A stretch of DNA of 17,682 bases from Methylococcaceae bacterium (GTDB taxonomy: Bacteria > Pseudomonadota > Gammaproteobacteria > Methylococcales > Methylomonadaceae). Location: contig WTBX01000061.1 of assembly GCA_013138855.1 (NCBI GenBank), positions 1 to 17,682 on the forward strand, given 5' to 3'. The position numbers and the translations under genes were made by a program. Of this stretch, positions 6,768 to 13,727 are shown piece by piece; position 1 is the stretch's first letter, and every line of letters starts with the position of its first letter. The notes beneath the pieces are model-generated. The model was not told where the DNA came from, made no database searches, and saw only the letters and a list, made by a program, of their open reading frames with translations.

Positions 6768-7709
6768 TTAATTAGCCACTGCTTTTGTCGGTTGATTGAT
6801 TTTTGTCATAAATTCCATCGCTTTTTCAGGATTCTTGACTAAATATTCCATAAATGTTTCTTTATCTAATCTCATGACTCTGACAGGCTTGGTGGTGACG
6901 ACATTTGCCGTGCGTATGCCTTCATCTGTTAATAAGGCAATTTCACCAAAGACGTTACCCGCTCTTAATGTATTGACTAGTCTGAATTTTTTAGCGTGCA
7001 TAACATTAGCTTCACCGTCTACCATCACATAAACACAATCACCTTTTTCGCCCGCTCTAATGATATAGTCGCCCTCTTCGTAAAAAACACACTCAAAAGC
7101 CCCTAAAAAATCATGTAATTTATTCGCATTAACAAAACGGATAAAAAAATCTTCTATTCCTGTCATATCTAAAATAACTGGTACAAAGTCTAGCCCTGTT
7201 GCAGGGTCTTGCATTTCTTTATCGACGATTCGACAGCCAATTTTTTTCATTAACTGTGCAATCGCAGGATTAATGGGGGCAATAATTTGCGAGGCTTTTT
7301 GTGAAATAGCAATATAACTTGCCATTAAAATCAACCCTTGGGCAATTCTAGGATTATGATAGTTTTTGCTAACACAATACATATCGCAGCTAACTAATTG
7401 TGAAGACTCTGGCAATTTATCACGAAAGCTATAAACCAAATCTGCGGGAACGCCCACCTTAGAATCTATACAAAGACGTAAGCCCCCTACTACTTTATTA
7501 CCATCTTTTACAATCAGGTGTGAAGTGGTCGGATAGCCATCAAAACGGTTTAAACTACGCCCTTCATCATTTATATAACAATTAGTTAATTGTAATAACT
7601 CTTCGGTTGATTGCGCCTTATCTACTGATTTAGACAGTAACTGATAACGCAATTCAAAAAGTGCGTCAAATTCTTCAGGTTTCTTTGCTAATGTGATTTT
7701 AATAGCCAT
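6768..7709 (-). CDS. GNAT-like N-acyltransferase fused to C-terminal cyclic-nucleotide-binding domain
   Basis: The protein has 313 residues. The N-terminal ~180 resemble the GNAT / N-acyl-amino-acid-synthase fold: FELRYQLL near 18-25, SHLIVKDGNKVVGGLRLC (63-80), SCDMYCVSKNY (107-117) and ARG-type helix residues around PRIAQGLILMA. The C-terminal ~110 residues form a cNMP-binding beta-roll. It ends in the phosphate-binding cassette FGEIALL (254-260) with Arg266-Thr-Ala following, so the residues that contact the cyclic phosphate are present. The likely behaviour is an acyltransferase gated by cAMP or cGMP. The order is opposite to mycobacterial PatA-type enzymes, in which the cNMP domain comes first. 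The acyl acceptor is unknown. AGGAGA lies 6 nt before ATG 7709. It is separated from the DUF2959 gene by 94 bp with a hairpin repeat, so it may have its own promoter. Confidence 0.8.
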   Translation of the reverse strand: MAIKITLAKKPEEFDALFELRYQLLSKSVDKAQSTEELLQLTNCYINDEGRSLNRFDGYPTTSHLIVKDGNKVVGGLRLCIDSKVGVPADLVYSFRDKLPESSQLVSCDMYCVSKNYHNPRIAQGLILMASYIAISQKASQIIAPINPAIAQLMKKIGCRIVDKEMQDPATGLDFVPVILDMTGIEDFFIRFVNANKLHDFLGAFECVFYEEGDYIIRAGEKGDCVYVMVDGEANVMHAKKFRLVNTLRAGNVFGEIALLTDEGIRTANVVTTKPVRVMRLDKETFMEYLVKNPEKAMEFMTKINQPTKAVAN

Positions 7710-7753
7710 ATTATTCTCCTAATCCTTTAAAAATACTTGATTTAAAAAAACAT

Positions 7754-7797
7754 CTTCTCATTGCTGGTTTTCCGCGACTAAAGATCGCGGTTCCGAC
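7754..7797. repeat. TTCTCATTGC-CCGCGAC repeat, copy 1
   Basis: This 44-bp unit starts cttctcattgctggt and ends with the imperfect palindrome ccgcgactaaagatcgcgg (7772-7790) plus ttccgac. The same unit occurs inverted at 13257-13301 and in decayed, inverted form at 15080-15110. It fills the gap between DUF2959 and the GNAT-cNMP gene; the stem may reduce read-through. Confidence 0.7.
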
Positions 7798-7803
7798 ACC
7801 TAT

Positions 7804-8469
7804 TTAAGAACTCTTGTGTTCAATCAATACCGAAACAAATTGATTTGCTTCACGAATCGTATCTTCCATAATTTCAATCAATAATGATATATCAATACTA
7901 ATCACCACAATTTCATCCTGTAAAGCAGCAATCGCTTGTGCATTGAGATTATGTTTTAAAAATAAAACCTGATCGTGAAAAGCTCCTAAAACAGGCTTCA
8001 TTTTTGATTCCGCCTTCCCTAAATTTTTAAGCAATTTACTATAATGCTTCCGAGAGCTTTTTAATTGCGCTCGACTGCGAGAACGTAAAGCACGGTTATT
8101 ATATTGCTTTAACTCATCATCCCATTCGTCAAATAATGCTGCGCTAACCTCTTCTATCGCTTTAATTCTATGGCTCACATCATCGGCTTTATGCTGGCAA
8201 AACTCATATTGACGCTTTAATAATTTATAGCGTTGCTCTAATAAAGTTTCATCCATGCTAATGATGGTTTTAAATTTATCCAGCGCGTCAGAAAACTGGT
8301 CACGGCTTTCTTCTAAACTATGACAGGCTTTTTCTACATGGGCGACGACCAAATCACGCTTATGATAACCCAGTGATTCTTTGGACTGGTAGTAAACACC
8401 ACGCAGGCGTTTGCTAATAAACGCGGTGATTGCATCAATTATTTGCATATTATAAAAATGATTACTCAT
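7804..8469 (-). CDS. DUF2959 family coiled-coil protein
   Basis: The 221-residue protein matches DUF2959 (PF11172) across most of its length. Family blocks include SLGYHKRDLVVAHVEKA, the long charged helices with EESRDQFSDALDKFK, a SHRIKAIEEVSAALFDEWDDEL segment, and LKHNLNAQAIAALQ followed by helices to the end. The fold should be almost wholly alpha-helical with coiled coils. Many relatives have an N-terminal signal or lipoprotein sequence; here the N-terminus is short and shows no lipobox. ATG 8469 overlaps the end of mfnE by 8 bp, so the two are probably translationally coupled. ATG 8448 is an alternative that leaves a 13-bp gap. Neither has a strong Shine-Dalgarno sequence. Function is unknown. 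Confidence 0.82.
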   Translation of the reverse strand: MSNHFYNMQIIDAITAFISKRLRGVYYQSKESLGYHKRDLVVAHVEKACHSLEESRDQFSDALDKFKTIISMDETLLEQRYKLLKRQYEFCQHKADDVSHRIKAIEEVSAALFDEWDDELKQYNNRALRSRSRAQLKSSRKHYSKLLKNLGKAESKMKPVLGAFHDQVLFLKHNLNAQAIAALQDEIVVISIDISLLIEIMEDTIREANQFVSVLIEHKSS

Positions 8470-9016
8470 GGAACTTGTCGGCACTGATAATTAAAGTTTT
8501 AAAACCAGCATTTTCGATAAATTTTGAAAACGCATTATCAATAATACCTTGTTCTGTTAACTGTGCAATATTGCCTTGAGAAAAATCGGCCGCTTTAACC
8601 AAGGTTAATTGACTCGCCTGTAATTGCGCGGCTAACCATGCCGCAAGACTATCGGAGGTAATGTCCCAACTTGCTTTAATAGCTGCTTGATTTAATTCCG
8701 CTATCTCGGGCGACCAGATAATAATACGTGGCGATTGAGTACCTGAGCATATCTCGCTAATTAAATTCACTCGTTTAAAATCAGGACGAATTCCATTAAA
8801 TAATAATGCCATTTGTTGCATTGCTAAAATCGCCATTTCATGCGCGATAACATCATTAAATTGCCACTGTTGTTGAGCAAGGCGCACGCCATCGGCAAAC
8901 AATCCACCGCCTGCAACAATAACCACCCTGCCCTTAATATTATTGGCGATATAATTTAGGCAATCGACTAATTGCTTAGATTTTTCCAGACTGCCGCCTA
9001 ATTTAATGACTTGCAT
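8462..9016 (-). CDS. mfnE: MfnE-like amino-acid-kinase-fold enzyme (methylofuran pathway)
   Basis: The 184-residue protein has the amino-acid-kinase fold. It has KLGGSL (5-10) at the phosphate-binding start, VIVAGGGLFADGVR (33-45), then AHEMAILAMQQMALLF. WDITSDSLAAWLA (117-129) is characteristic of the MfnE-type branch. In methanogens MfnE phosphorylates aminomethylfuran phosphate in methanofuran synthesis; methylotrophic bacteria carry homologues in their methylofuran/H4MPT gene sets, which support formaldehyde oxidation. The protein is short compared with ordinary uridylate or glutamate kinases, as expected for this branch. No Shine-Dalgarno sequence is visible before ATG 9016; a hairpin ends 22 bp upstream. 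The best use of this gene is as a marker for a methylotrophic lifestyle. No other cofactor genes are next to it. Confidence 0.72.
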   Translation of the reverse strand: MQVIKLGGSLEKSKQLVDCLNYIANNIKGRVVIVAGGGLFADGVRLAQQQWQFNDVIAHEMAILAMQQMALLFNGIRPDFKRVNLISEICSGTQSPRIIIWSPEIAELNQAAIKASWDITSDSLAAWLAAQLQASQLTLVKAADFSQGNIAQLTEQGIIDNAFSKFIENAGFKTLIISADKFHE

Positions 9017-9037
9017 TTAAGGGCGGGTGATGAAAAA

Positions 9038-9091
9038 AGGACGGGCAGTCCTCTAGCCATTTACATATTCTGTGGAAGGACTGCCGGTCCT
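9038..9091. repeat. AGGACNGCCAGTCCT-type inverted repeat upstream of mfnE
   Basis: The arms aggacgggcagtcct (9038-9052) and aggactgccggtcct (9077-9091) are inverted repeats with one mismatch around a 24-nt loop. The stem lies between the PhoQ-like kinase stop (9209) and the mfnE start (9016). It could be a terminator for the kinase genes or just another dispersed repeat. No T run follows it in the leftward direction. Confidence 0.6.
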
Positions 9092-9208
9092 GCTTTTGCT
9101 TTTCATGAGAAATATTGAAAAGTCGAAAATATTTAATTTTCAAAGAAATTTTTTTAGTGATTTTCATGGACAAAAATATAAACCAAAACCTGAAAGATAC
9201 CCAATCCA

Positions 9209-10681
9209 TTAAGGAAAATAAACTTGCCATTTCATCCCCCCTAATTCTTCACTGCTTCCCCCTAATAACTTGCCCCCTAAGAGATCTACCAGTTCATAAA
9301 CAACCGCCATACCAATACCATGTCCATCAATATTTTCATCGGCTCTTACACCTCGTTTCAAAATATCAGAAAGTTTATCCGCTGCAATTCCATCGCCGTC
9401 ATCTTCAATTTCTAATAAAAATGAATAATCAGGATTGCTGGCTTTATTCAAAGCGATCAATTGAACTTTTATACGTCTATTGCACCATTTTGCGGCATTA
9501 TCAAGTAAATTCCCTGCAATTTCATACATATCACCTTCTTCACAATAAACCTGTTGTGAACCACTAATTTCTAGCTCGAAATATATTTGTTTTTCAAAAT
9601 AAACTTTTTTCAGCGAAGTAATTATTTTTTTAATAATGGTATGGGTATTAATCGCACCCGTTAATTTTTTTCGTCCTTTGCCTTTAGCGGCCGCTTTTTG
9701 TAATTGATATTCAATAATCGCATCCATTCTGGAAATCTGCGTTTGCATGGTTTTTCGCGGAACGGTAATACTCGCCAAACTACTGCGTAAAATTGCCAGC
9801 GGCGTTTTTAAGCTATGCGATAAATCTGCCAAGGTATTACGATAACGATCTAAATGCGCTCGTTCACTGCTAATTAAAGCGTTTAAGTTTTTCGTCAAAC
9901 CTAATAATTCTTCGGGATAATCACCATCTAAACGGCTTTTTTTACCCGCTTCTATCGCCGCTAAATCTCGCCCTATACTTCTCAGAGGCTTTAAGCTCCA
10001 ACGCAATACCACAAACTGAATCAACACTAAAACCAAACCTACCGAAAAAAACCAGATTCTTAAGGTTGACCTAAACCTATCAATTTGATGGCTCACAAAA
10101 TGTCCATCTTCTGCGATTGAAATCACATATTTTTTTGGTCTTCCACCCCGTTCGTGATCCCAAATAAAACCGTAATGTAAGACAAAGCGTTGCTGTTTAT
10201 CTTCTAAAAAAATTGCCGTCCCCGCAGAAAACTTAGCCGAAGGCATCACTTCTACAGCAACGGCTGAACGCGACCGCCACACTAATCGTTTATTAGCACG
10301 TCGTATCACCGCATATAAACCAGAGCTAGGATTTGAAAAGCGTGATTCCTGTAATTCTTGTGGCATACTCAATCGTCCTGATTTTGTCACCTCAGCAACT
10401 GATAACAATGCGTAAACTTGAATCTGTAACTTCTCTTTTAAAGTCTGCTCGGCACTGTTACGAAAACCACGCTCCAAAACAAATAATGCCAAGATAAAAA
10501 AGGCCGCCAGCACCAACCCTGCTGATAATAACAATCTAAAACTTAGCGTATGTAATTTTAAGGCCAGAACTATTTTGGAAACTTGTTCACAACCTAATAT
10601 TGGGCAAAGATCCTGCTTAAACCTAGCGAATATATTTAAGAGTGATACTAACGGTGGATATTTTAATTTCAATTTATTCAT
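9209..10681 (-). CDS. PhoQ-like sensor histidine kinase
   Basis: The 490-residue membrane kinase has TM1 near 47-69, a periplasmic sensor of about 135 residues, and TM2 near 209-226. A HAMP-like linker follows (LKPLRSIGRDLAAIE). The dimerisation helix has His289 in the signature RYRNTLADLSHSLKTPLAIL. The catalytic domain has an N box GNLLDNAAKWC (390-400), G1 IEDDGDGIA and G2 GHGIGM (453-458). The LSHSLKTPLA form is typical of PhoQ-type kinases. No PhoP-like regulator adjoins it, which is unusual. The ~46 residues before TM1 are also longer than usual and carry three Cys/Pro-rich turns; no better internal start is evident. ATG 10681 lies within the last codons of the upstream kinase gene (overlap 8 bp), so the two kinases are probably co-translated. 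The signal sensed is unknown. Confidence 0.85.
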   Translation of the reverse strand: MNKLKLKYPPLVSLLNIFARFKQDLCPILGCEQVSKIVLALKLHTLSFRLLLSAGLVLAAFFILALFVLERGFRNSAEQTLKEKLQIQVYALLSVAEVTKSGRLSMPQELQESRFSNPSSGLYAVIRRANKRLVWRSRSAVAVEVMPSAKFSAGTAIFLEDKQQRFVLHYGFIWDHERGGRPKKYVISIAEDGHFVSHQIDRFRSTLRIWFFSVGLVLVLIQFVVLRWSLKPLRSIGRDLAAIEAGKKSRLDGDYPEELLGLTKNLNALISSERAHLDRYRNTLADLSHSLKTPLAILRSSLASITVPRKTMQTQISRMDAIIEYQLQKAAAKGKGRKKLTGAINTHTIIKKIITSLKKVYFEKQIYFELEISGSQQVYCEEGDMYEIAGNLLDNAAKWCNRRIKVQLIALNKASNPDYSFLLEIEDDGDGIAADKLSDILKRGVRADENIDGHGIGMAVVYELVDLLGGKLLGGSSEELGGMKWQVYFP

Positions 10682-12332
10682 CACTCCGTATTAAGTCGAT
10701 CCAAAAACAACTACCTTCACCTTTGTTACTACTTACACCTATGTTGCCTGCCATTAACTCAACTAAATGTTTGGTAATCACTAAGCCTATCCCTGTTCCT
10801 TCTATATTGCTCGCATCGGCATTAAGCCGTTCAAAAGGTTGAAATAATTGCGTTAATTCTTTTTTTGTCATGCCGTTACCCGTATCAGTGATTTTAATTC
10901 TTAATAGCTTTTCACCTTGATGTTGACAAGAAAGCGTAACTAAACCTTCTGGACGGTTATATTTAATCGCATTTGATAAGAGGTTCACTAAAACTTGCTT
11001 AAGGCGCGTCTCATCCGCGATGATATTAAGCTCATGTTCAAGGTCTATTTCATTAATAATGCGGATGTTATTTTTGTCAGCAATCGGTTTGACTAAAGAC
11101 AAGCTAGATTCAATAATCGGTATTAACGCTAGTTTTTCTTTTTTGACTTCATATTTACCCGATTCAATTTTGGCGAGTTCTAAAACTTCATTAATTAACT
11201 CTAATAAATGCTTACCTGCGGCGAGTATTTCGGTAACGTCATCATGTTGGTCTTCGGTTAAATCTTCTTCGTCCAATAATTGAGAAAAACCTAAAATTGC
11301 ATTCATAGGGGTTCTTAATTCATGACTCATGCGGGATAAAAAATGTGTTTTTGCTTGATTAGCAATTTCCGCTTGTTTTTGTGCCTCTTCTGCGATATTT
11401 TTTGAAAGGATTAATTGGCTTTGTGCATTTTTATACGCAGAAATATCTCTAAAGGTAACGACATAACCGACAACTTCGTCATTATGTTTAAACGGCGCAC
11501 TGGAAAATTCTACGGGAAAACATTTATTATTTAAACATAACACCGCTTCTTGATTACTCAGTGCCTGCTTGTAGGCATTACTCATATTTTTGCCAAACTT
11601 GTTTTCACGCGCGTATTTTTTTGTATCAGGAAGCAAGTTCATATTTGGGCAAGCATTGATGGTAGTATCAATAGATTTACCAATGATTTCCTTTTCTGTA
11701 ATATTAAATATCTGGCAAGCTGCTGGATTAATAAAAATGGTTTTGCCTTCAAGATCTACTCCATAAATGCCATCCGCCACCGTATTTAACAGTACTTTAT
11801 ATTTTTCTTTTTCATTGCTTAAAGTCTCATTAAGCTGCTGTAATTCAACAAGTCTTAAGTCAACTTCATTATCAAGATTAGTATTAAGATCATGTAAGGC
11901 TTGTTTTGTATGTTTATGAAGATTAATCTCTTCCTCCAGCTCTTTATTAATTTGCATTAAATGAGCAGGGCTAGGAAGTAACAATACCTTAGGAATTAAC
12001 GGCCATAATAATATGGCGGTTATCACAGAAATGAATGCGGTAATGCCTTTAATAATACCTGTCAGGGCATAAAGGGGCTTCCAGATAGTGATGATAGACA
12101 TGATGTGAGTCGCACCACACGCAAAAATAAATAGACTAAAAAGTACAAACACCCATTTATATTCCAGATCTTTACGCTGAGAAACAAAATAGGCTAAGGC
12201 GATGGGAATGGAAAAATAGGATATTGCGATAATCGAGTCGGATACCACAAATAGCCATAGCAATACTGGCTCCCATAACAAACAAATACCATGGGGGGTA
12301 AATGCTTTGCTCGCAAAAATAAATTCATACAT
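10674..12332 (-). CDS. Ethylene-receptor-like (ETR1-type) PAS sensor histidine kinase
   Basis: The protein has 552 residues. The first ~120 contain three membrane helices resembling the plant ETR1 ethylene-binding domain. SDSIIAISYFSIP (31-43) and FIFACGATH (68-76) supply Asp32, Tyr39, Cys72 and His76. These correspond to ETR1 Asp25, Tyr32, Cys65 and His69 at a constant offset of seven. In plants Cys65 and His69 hold Cu(I), which binds ethylene. After a coiled coil (about 126-180) comes one PAS domain (about 178-300). HisKA then has His337 in SHELRTPMNAILGF, and HATPase_c has N450LLSNAIKYN, DTGNGM (483-488) and GTGIGL (512-517). There is no receiver domain, so phosphate must pass to a separate regulator. 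The gene overlaps the PhoQ-like kinase and is divergent from the 12554 gene. AGGTAAG precedes ATG 12332. Ethylene as the ligand is inferred from the residues only. Confidence 0.88.
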   Translation of the reverse strand: MYEFIFASKAFTPHGICLLWEPVLLWLFVVSDSIIAISYFSIPIALAYFVSQRKDLEYKWVFVLFSLFIFACGATHIMSIITIWKPLYALTGIIKGITAFISVITAILLWPLIPKVLLLPSPAHLMQINKELEEEINLHKHTKQALHDLNTNLDNEVDLRLVELQQLNETLSNEKEKYKVLLNTVADGIYGVDLEGKTIFINPAACQIFNITEKEIIGKSIDTTINACPNMNLLPDTKKYARENKFGKNMSNAYKQALSNQEAVLCLNNKCFPVEFSSAPFKHNDEVVGYVVTFRDISAYKNAQSQLILSKNIAEEAQKQAEIANQAKTHFLSRMSHELRTPMNAILGFSQLLDEEDLTEDQHDDVTEILAAGKHLLELINEVLELAKIESGKYEVKKEKLALIPIIESSLSLVKPIADKNNIRIINEIDLEHELNIIADETRLKQVLVNLLSNAIKYNRPEGLVTLSCQHQGEKLLRIKITDTGNGMTKKELTQLFQPFERLNADASNIEGTGIGLVITKHLVELMAGNIGVSSNKGEGSCFWIDLIRSDE

Positions 12333-12369
12333 ACTTCTTACCTGCGTACTACAATAAAATTTTAGCCTT

Positions 12370-12415
12370 TATTATTAATGATATACAAATATTGGACAAT
12401 TAATCATTAATAATA
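12370..12415. promoter_or_regulatory. 13-bp inverted repeat in divergent promoter region
   Basis: The arms tattattaatgat (12370-12382) and atcattaataata (12403-12415) are perfect inverted repeats 20 bp apart, i.e. with centres about three helical turns apart. They lie in the AT-rich gap between two divergent genes (12332 leftward and 12554 rightward). That is the expected place for an operator controlling both. A TATAAT at 12453-12458 could serve the rightward gene. AT-rich composition makes chance symmetry more likely, so the call is tentative. Confidence 0.35.
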
Positions 12416-12553
12416 TTTACGGATTTGACATATTATTGTAATACCTTCTCTCTATAATTCTTAAGTTTCTTTCAAAAGCTTAAATATTATGTGGATGAGA
12501 GACAAAGGCGAACAGGAGTTTTGGCAAGTCGAGAATATCTAAAGGAAAAAATA

Positions 12554-13051
12554 ATGCACGATAAAATCAAGACTATTAGAGTCGGATTATTTTTAGTTAT
12601 GCTGAACTTATTATTCGGCATAAGTTTAGGTGTAGGTTTTGGTGTTAAAGAAAATAGCTTTAAGGCTTATGTTGCAACGGGTATAAAAAATAATCCACAG
12701 CTGCATGATGAAAAAAGTCAGTCTAAAATCTGGCGTTATGGTCAACGAGCGCATTTTCATGCAATAGGCCTCGCTGCATTTTCTATCGGTTTAGTGTTGT
12801 TGACGATGTTTTCATCGTTAACCAGTAAATTAAAATCATGGTGTAGTATTTTAATCGGTTTAGGGGGCTTGTATCCTTTGGCTTGGTTAACGATGTATCT
12901 TCTCGCGCCGTCTATAGGTAGAGATGCTGCCCATCATCATTTACTAACTGAGTTTTTAACCTATGTTGGAGTGTTAGGGTTATTGGCGGGATTTTTCTTG
13001 CTTTCGGCTAATTTATTTTTTGGATGCTTTTCTGAAGAAGCTACCGAATAG
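12554..13051 (+). CDS. Small four-helix membrane protein with His motifs, function unknown
   Basis: I do not recognise a named family. The 165-residue product has four hydrophobic helices near residues 9-31, 66-88, 97-119 and 134-157. Between helices 1 and 2 is a loop of about 34 residues (GIKNNPQLHDEKSQSKIWRYG). Histidines sit at membrane edges: RAHFHA (His67, His69) at the start of helix 2 and AAHHHL (His127-129) just before helix 4. Such placement could bind a metal or haem, but that is inference. The frame stays open upstream to 12491, but ATG 12554 is chosen because AAAGGA lies 7 nt before it and the hydrophobic N-terminus then follows directly. It is divergent from the ethylene-receptor-like kinase gene and may share its control region. 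Confidence 0.75.
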   Translation: MHDKIKTIRVGLFLVMLNLLFGISLGVGFGVKENSFKAYVATGIKNNPQLHDEKSQSKIWRYGQRAHFHAIGLAAFSIGLVLLTMFSSLTSKLKSWCSILIGLGGLYPLAWLTMYLLAPSIGRDAAHHHLLTEFLTYVGVLGLLAGFFLLSANLFFGCFSEEATE

Positions 13052-13082
13052 TTGAGGGGGTTTTCAAGTTGTACGATTAAAA

Positions 13083-13206
13083 GACTGGCGGCAAGCTGAA
13101 GGGCGAAGCCCTTTAGTTTGCTGCCAGCCCCCACGCTTATCGTTATATATTTAAGCGGGGACTGGCGGCTACCCAAAAGACTACGTCTTTCAGGTAGCCG
13201 CCAGTC
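13083..13206. repeat. Tandem, mutually exclusive hairpin repeats (CTGCCAGCCCC family, copy 2)
   Basis: Four blocks alternate: gactggcggc (13083-13092), gctgccagccccc (13120-13132), gactggcggctacc (13160-13173) and ggtagccgccagtc (13193-13206). The second can pair with the first or the third. The third pairs perfectly over 14 bp with the fourth, which encloses a further small stem (aaagac/gtcttt). A short stem aagggc-gaa-gcccttt starts at 13099. The blocks match the element at 6482-6540. It lies between the ends of the converging membrane-protein gene and the DUF1326 remnant and may end transcription from both sides. Confidence 0.75.
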
Positions 13207-13256
13207 TGCGTGAAATTATTTTATAGATTACTTTGAGAAGATGGTACTAGCCATTC

Positions 13257-13301
13257 TCGGAACCGCTATCTTTTAGTCGCGGAACACCTGCAATGAGAAA
13301 A
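13257..13301. repeat. TTCTCATTGC-CCGCGAC repeat, copy 2 (inverted)
   Basis: On the minus strand this reads ttttctcattgcaggtgttccgcgactaaaa followed by gatagcggttccga. It matches the 7754-7797 unit with a few changes, including one extra A in the centre that weakens its palindrome. With the palindrome at 13338 it brackets about 100 bp. Confidence 0.7.
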
Positions 13302-13337
13302 CGTTTTTTAGTAAGTGAAGCGAGTTATTAACGCTTT

Positions 13338-13355
13338 CCGCGACTAAAGTCGCGG
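13338..13355. repeat. GCGACT palindrome
   Basis: The string ccgcgactaaagtcgcgg is a perfect palindromic stem of 8 bp with a 2-nt loop. It is flanked by ttt and ctcc as in the copy at 668-683. It lies 40 bp from the premature end of the DUF1326 reading frame. Confidence 0.75.
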
Positions 13356-13394
13356 CTCCACCGCATATTTAAACCAAGCTAAATGCCCGCCTTT

Positions 13395-13686
13395 TTAACC
13401 GCTAAAAATTTCGGTAATCGCATTAAATTGAGTATCATCAGCCTTATCATCAATATATAAAGCCGCTTGCCAGTTTCCATTTTTCATATGCTCAGGTGCG
13501 TAACACGCTAAAGCGACATTTAGACCATTAAGAGTAACGTCGTTTAAATACCCTGACTCAATATGCCAAGCCACCAATAATTTACAATCCCCCCTCAGTC
13601 GGTTCTTTAAACCAAACACAAGGACAAGCCGTTTCACAATTACAACTTTCAAAATAACTGCCTTTTAAAACCCAGTTATCTGCCAT
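13395..13686 (-). pseudogene. DUF1326 gene, frameshifted and C-terminally truncated
   Basis: Translation from ATG 13686 gives MADNWVLKGSYFESCNCET then ACPCVWFKEPTEG, the normal start of DUF1326 with its CNC and CPC cysteine motifs. It then hits TAA in that frame. The rest of the match (GDCKLLVAWHIESG, LNGLNVALACYAPEHM, NWQAALYIDD) is in another frame. Removing one G from the six-G run at 13589-13594 (minus strand GAGGGGGGAT) joins the two parts. Even then the product ends at ITEIFSG, where the family normally continues for about as many residues again. The stop is next to the repeat cluster. AAGGA lies before the start, and the gene follows the SDR by 41 bp in the carbonic anhydrase operon. 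The G-run change could be sequencing error, phase variation or decay; the lost C-terminus points to decay. Confidence 0.8.
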
Positions 13687-13727
13687 CATATTTTCCTTCT
13701 AACAATTATCAATTAACAATTAATAAT

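Noticed and set aside
9115..9567. 150-codon plus-strand frame
   Set aside because: It is antisense to the kinase catalytic domain, is rich in His/Tyr/Leu as expected of a shadow frame, and has no recognisable domain.
12425..12458. TTGACA and TATAAT as a promoter pair
   Set aside because: The hexamers are 22 bp apart, too far for a sigma-70 promoter; TATAAT may be used with another -35.
12491..12553. 21-codon extension of the membrane-protein frame
   Set aside because: The extension is hydrophilic; ATG 12554 has AAAGGA at proper spacing and leads into the first helix.
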